Assembly: GCA_023421635.1 (NCBI GenBank)
Contig: JAEZSU010000132.1
Location: 1 to 15,861, forward strand
DNA: 15,861 bases
From: Actinomycetes bacterium
GTDB lineage: Bacteria > Actinomycetota > Actinomycetes > Actinomycetales > Microbacteriaceae
Direction of reading: 5' to 3'
The position numbers were made by a program, and so were the translations under genes. The notes beneath the pieces are model-generated. The model had not been told where the DNA came from and did not search any database. It worked only from the letters and a program-made list of their open reading frames with translations. Shown piece after piece: positions 14,888-15,861 of the stretch (position 1 is its first letter; every line of letters starts with the position of its first letter).

Positions 14888-15861
14888 CTAGAAGGAGCCG
14901 CTGATGCTCAGGGTCACGGTGGTGCCCCTGGGACGCGGAGACTGTGCAGCGGGGTTCTGGGCGGTCACCTGGGTCACCGAATCCGGGAACAGGTTCCAGC
15001 TCGCGTTGTAGGTCACCTGGAACCCGGCGGACTCGAGGGCCTGCTTCGCCTGGTCCCGTGTCTTGCCGACGACGTTCGGCACCTCGAACAGCTGCGGCCC
15101 CTTCGAGACGCGGAGCGTCACGGTCTCGCCGGGGCGCCAGTCGCCGCCGCCGTCACGGGCGGCGATCCCGACGACCGTGCCCTTCTCGACGGTGTCGCTG
15201 AACTCCTCGACCGAGTCGACCTTCATACCGGCATCGTTCAGGACCGAGGTCGCCTCGGTCACGCTCATGCCGGCGACGTCGGGGAGCGGTCCCTTGGAGA
15301 CCACCAGCGCGGCGGAGTCACCCTCGAACACCGTGCAGCCGCCGGTGCAGTCGGCAGGCTCGCCCCCCGCCCGGGGCGTGACGGATGCGGCGACCACCGT
15401 GTCCGGTGCGGCATCCGTGAAGACGTACTCGGGCTCGCCCACCGCGATCACCGCGGCCTGGAGCGCCGCCGTGGCCTGGGCCAGCGGCATCCCGCCGAGC
15501 GCGGGCAGATCGTGCGGCGCGGGACCGAGCGAGACGACCACGCGTACGGCCGATTCCTTCTCGACCCGTTCGCCGGCCGCCGGATCCGTGCGGATGACGA
15601 GGCCCTCGGTGACGTCGAGACTGTACTCCTCGAGCCGCTCCGCCGTGAGCGTCTGCTCGGCGAGCGCGGCCTGCGCCTCCTCGAAGCTCACCCCTGCCAC
15701 GGCCGGGACGCCGACGAGCGCGCCCGGTCCGGACCCGAAGAACCAGCCCGCGCCGCCGGCGATGACCGCCAGGACGAGCACGAGGGCGAGGAGCCACCCG
15801 CCGCGCGACGCCCGGCGCTTCGTGGCACGCCGGAGCAGGGTCGCGTTGTCGAGGTCGGGGG
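14888..15861 (-). CDS. pknL: PASTA-domain Ser/Thr protein kinase, C-terminal half (5' end outside window)
   Basis: PASTA kinases are membrane proteins that sense cell-wall fragments outside the cell and phosphorylate cytosolic targets. The visible 323 residues begin with a basic juxtamembrane stretch (LLRRATKRRASRGG), then one transmembrane segment (WLLALVLVLAVIAGGAGWFF), then four PASTA domains: VPAVAGVSFEEAQAALAEQ, LPALGGMPLAQATAALQ, PDVAGMSVTEATSVL and VPNVVGKTRDQAKQALESAG, each ending in VVVSLGP, LVVSKGP, LRVSKGP or VTLSISGSF. The kinase domain must lie beyond 15861. The second PASTA domain carries an insert with a CTGGC pair, probably a disulfide. The name pknL rests on its place beside aroG, as in Corynebacterium and Mycobacterium; pknB is the main alternative. 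A GTG near 15781 is inside the transmembrane region and is not a start. Confidence 0.87.
   Translation of the reverse strand, partial: PDLDNATLLRRATKRRASRGGWLLALVLVLAVIAGGAGWFFGSGPGALVGVPAVAGVSFEEAQAALAEQTLTAERLEEYSLDVTEGLVIRTDPAAGERVEKESAVRVVVSLGPAPHDLPALGGMPLAQATAALQAAVIAVGEPEYVFTDAAPDTVVAASVTPRAGGEPADCTGGCTVFEGDSAALVVSKGPLPDVAGMSVTEATSVLNDAGMKVDSVEEFSDTVEKGTVVGIAARDGGGDWRPGETVTLRVSKGPQLFEVPNVVGKTRDQAKQALESAGFQVTYNASWNLFPDSVTQVTAQNPAAQSPRPRGTTVTLSISGSF

Noticed and set aside
14067..14891. A plus-strand frame across the end of aroG and the repeats.
   Set aside because: It is a shadow frame of aroG, continues through the terminator hairpin and has no recognisable domain.

Overview
The window looks like chromosomal core DNA from a high-GC actinobacterium, most likely a Microbacteriaceae such as Microbacterium. 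Reasons are the strong G/C bias at third codon positions, frequent GTG starts, TAGNCT-type -10 boxes placed so close to start codons that the messages would be leaderless, and gene orders known from Corynebacterium and Mycobacterium (garA-ftsR-merR; fadD15, glk, plsC, class II aroG, PASTA kinase). The taxon is inferred from gene content; no rRNA is present.

Layout. (1) 1-890: a copper module, with copC (leftward, 3' end outside the window) divergent from a Cys/Met-rich four-helix-bundle copper-storage protein. (2) 896-1192: a small unrecognised protein on the minus strand, tail to tail with the copper-storage gene. (3) 1416-3228: garA/odhI (FHA regulator of 2-oxoglutarate metabolism), ftsR (MerR-type), and a second MerR regulator with its own promoter. 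(4) 3370-9575: an orphan ParA-type ATPase (minus) divergent from pyruvate carboxylase, followed by a MinD/EspI-like ATPase with a long acidic N-terminal region and by peptide deformylase. (5) 9581-9630: a 22-bp-arm hairpin serving as a shared terminator. (6) 9637-14622: a long-chain acyl-CoA ligase (minus) divergent from a glk-plsC-aroG run. (7) 14623-14887: a convergent intergenic region with a terminator hairpin and two 66-bp direct repeats. (8) 14888-15861: the transmembrane segment and four PASTA domains of a Ser/Thr protein kinase whose catalytic half lies outside the window.

Functional links. Pyruvate carboxylase supplies oxaloacetate, GarA controls flux at 2-oxoglutarate, glucokinase feeds glycolysis and DAHP synthase draws off PEP and erythrose-4-phosphate, so much of the window concerns central carbon metabolism. 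FadD and PlsC serve lipid metabolism. In relatives, PASTA kinases and PknG phosphorylate GarA/OdhI, and FtsR activates ftsZ.

I saw no tRNA, rRNA, CRISPR array, transposase or prophage gene. The least explained items are the duplicated stem-forming 66-bp element, the single dyad between the overlapping copper promoters, and the two different deviant-Walker ATPases that flank pyc.
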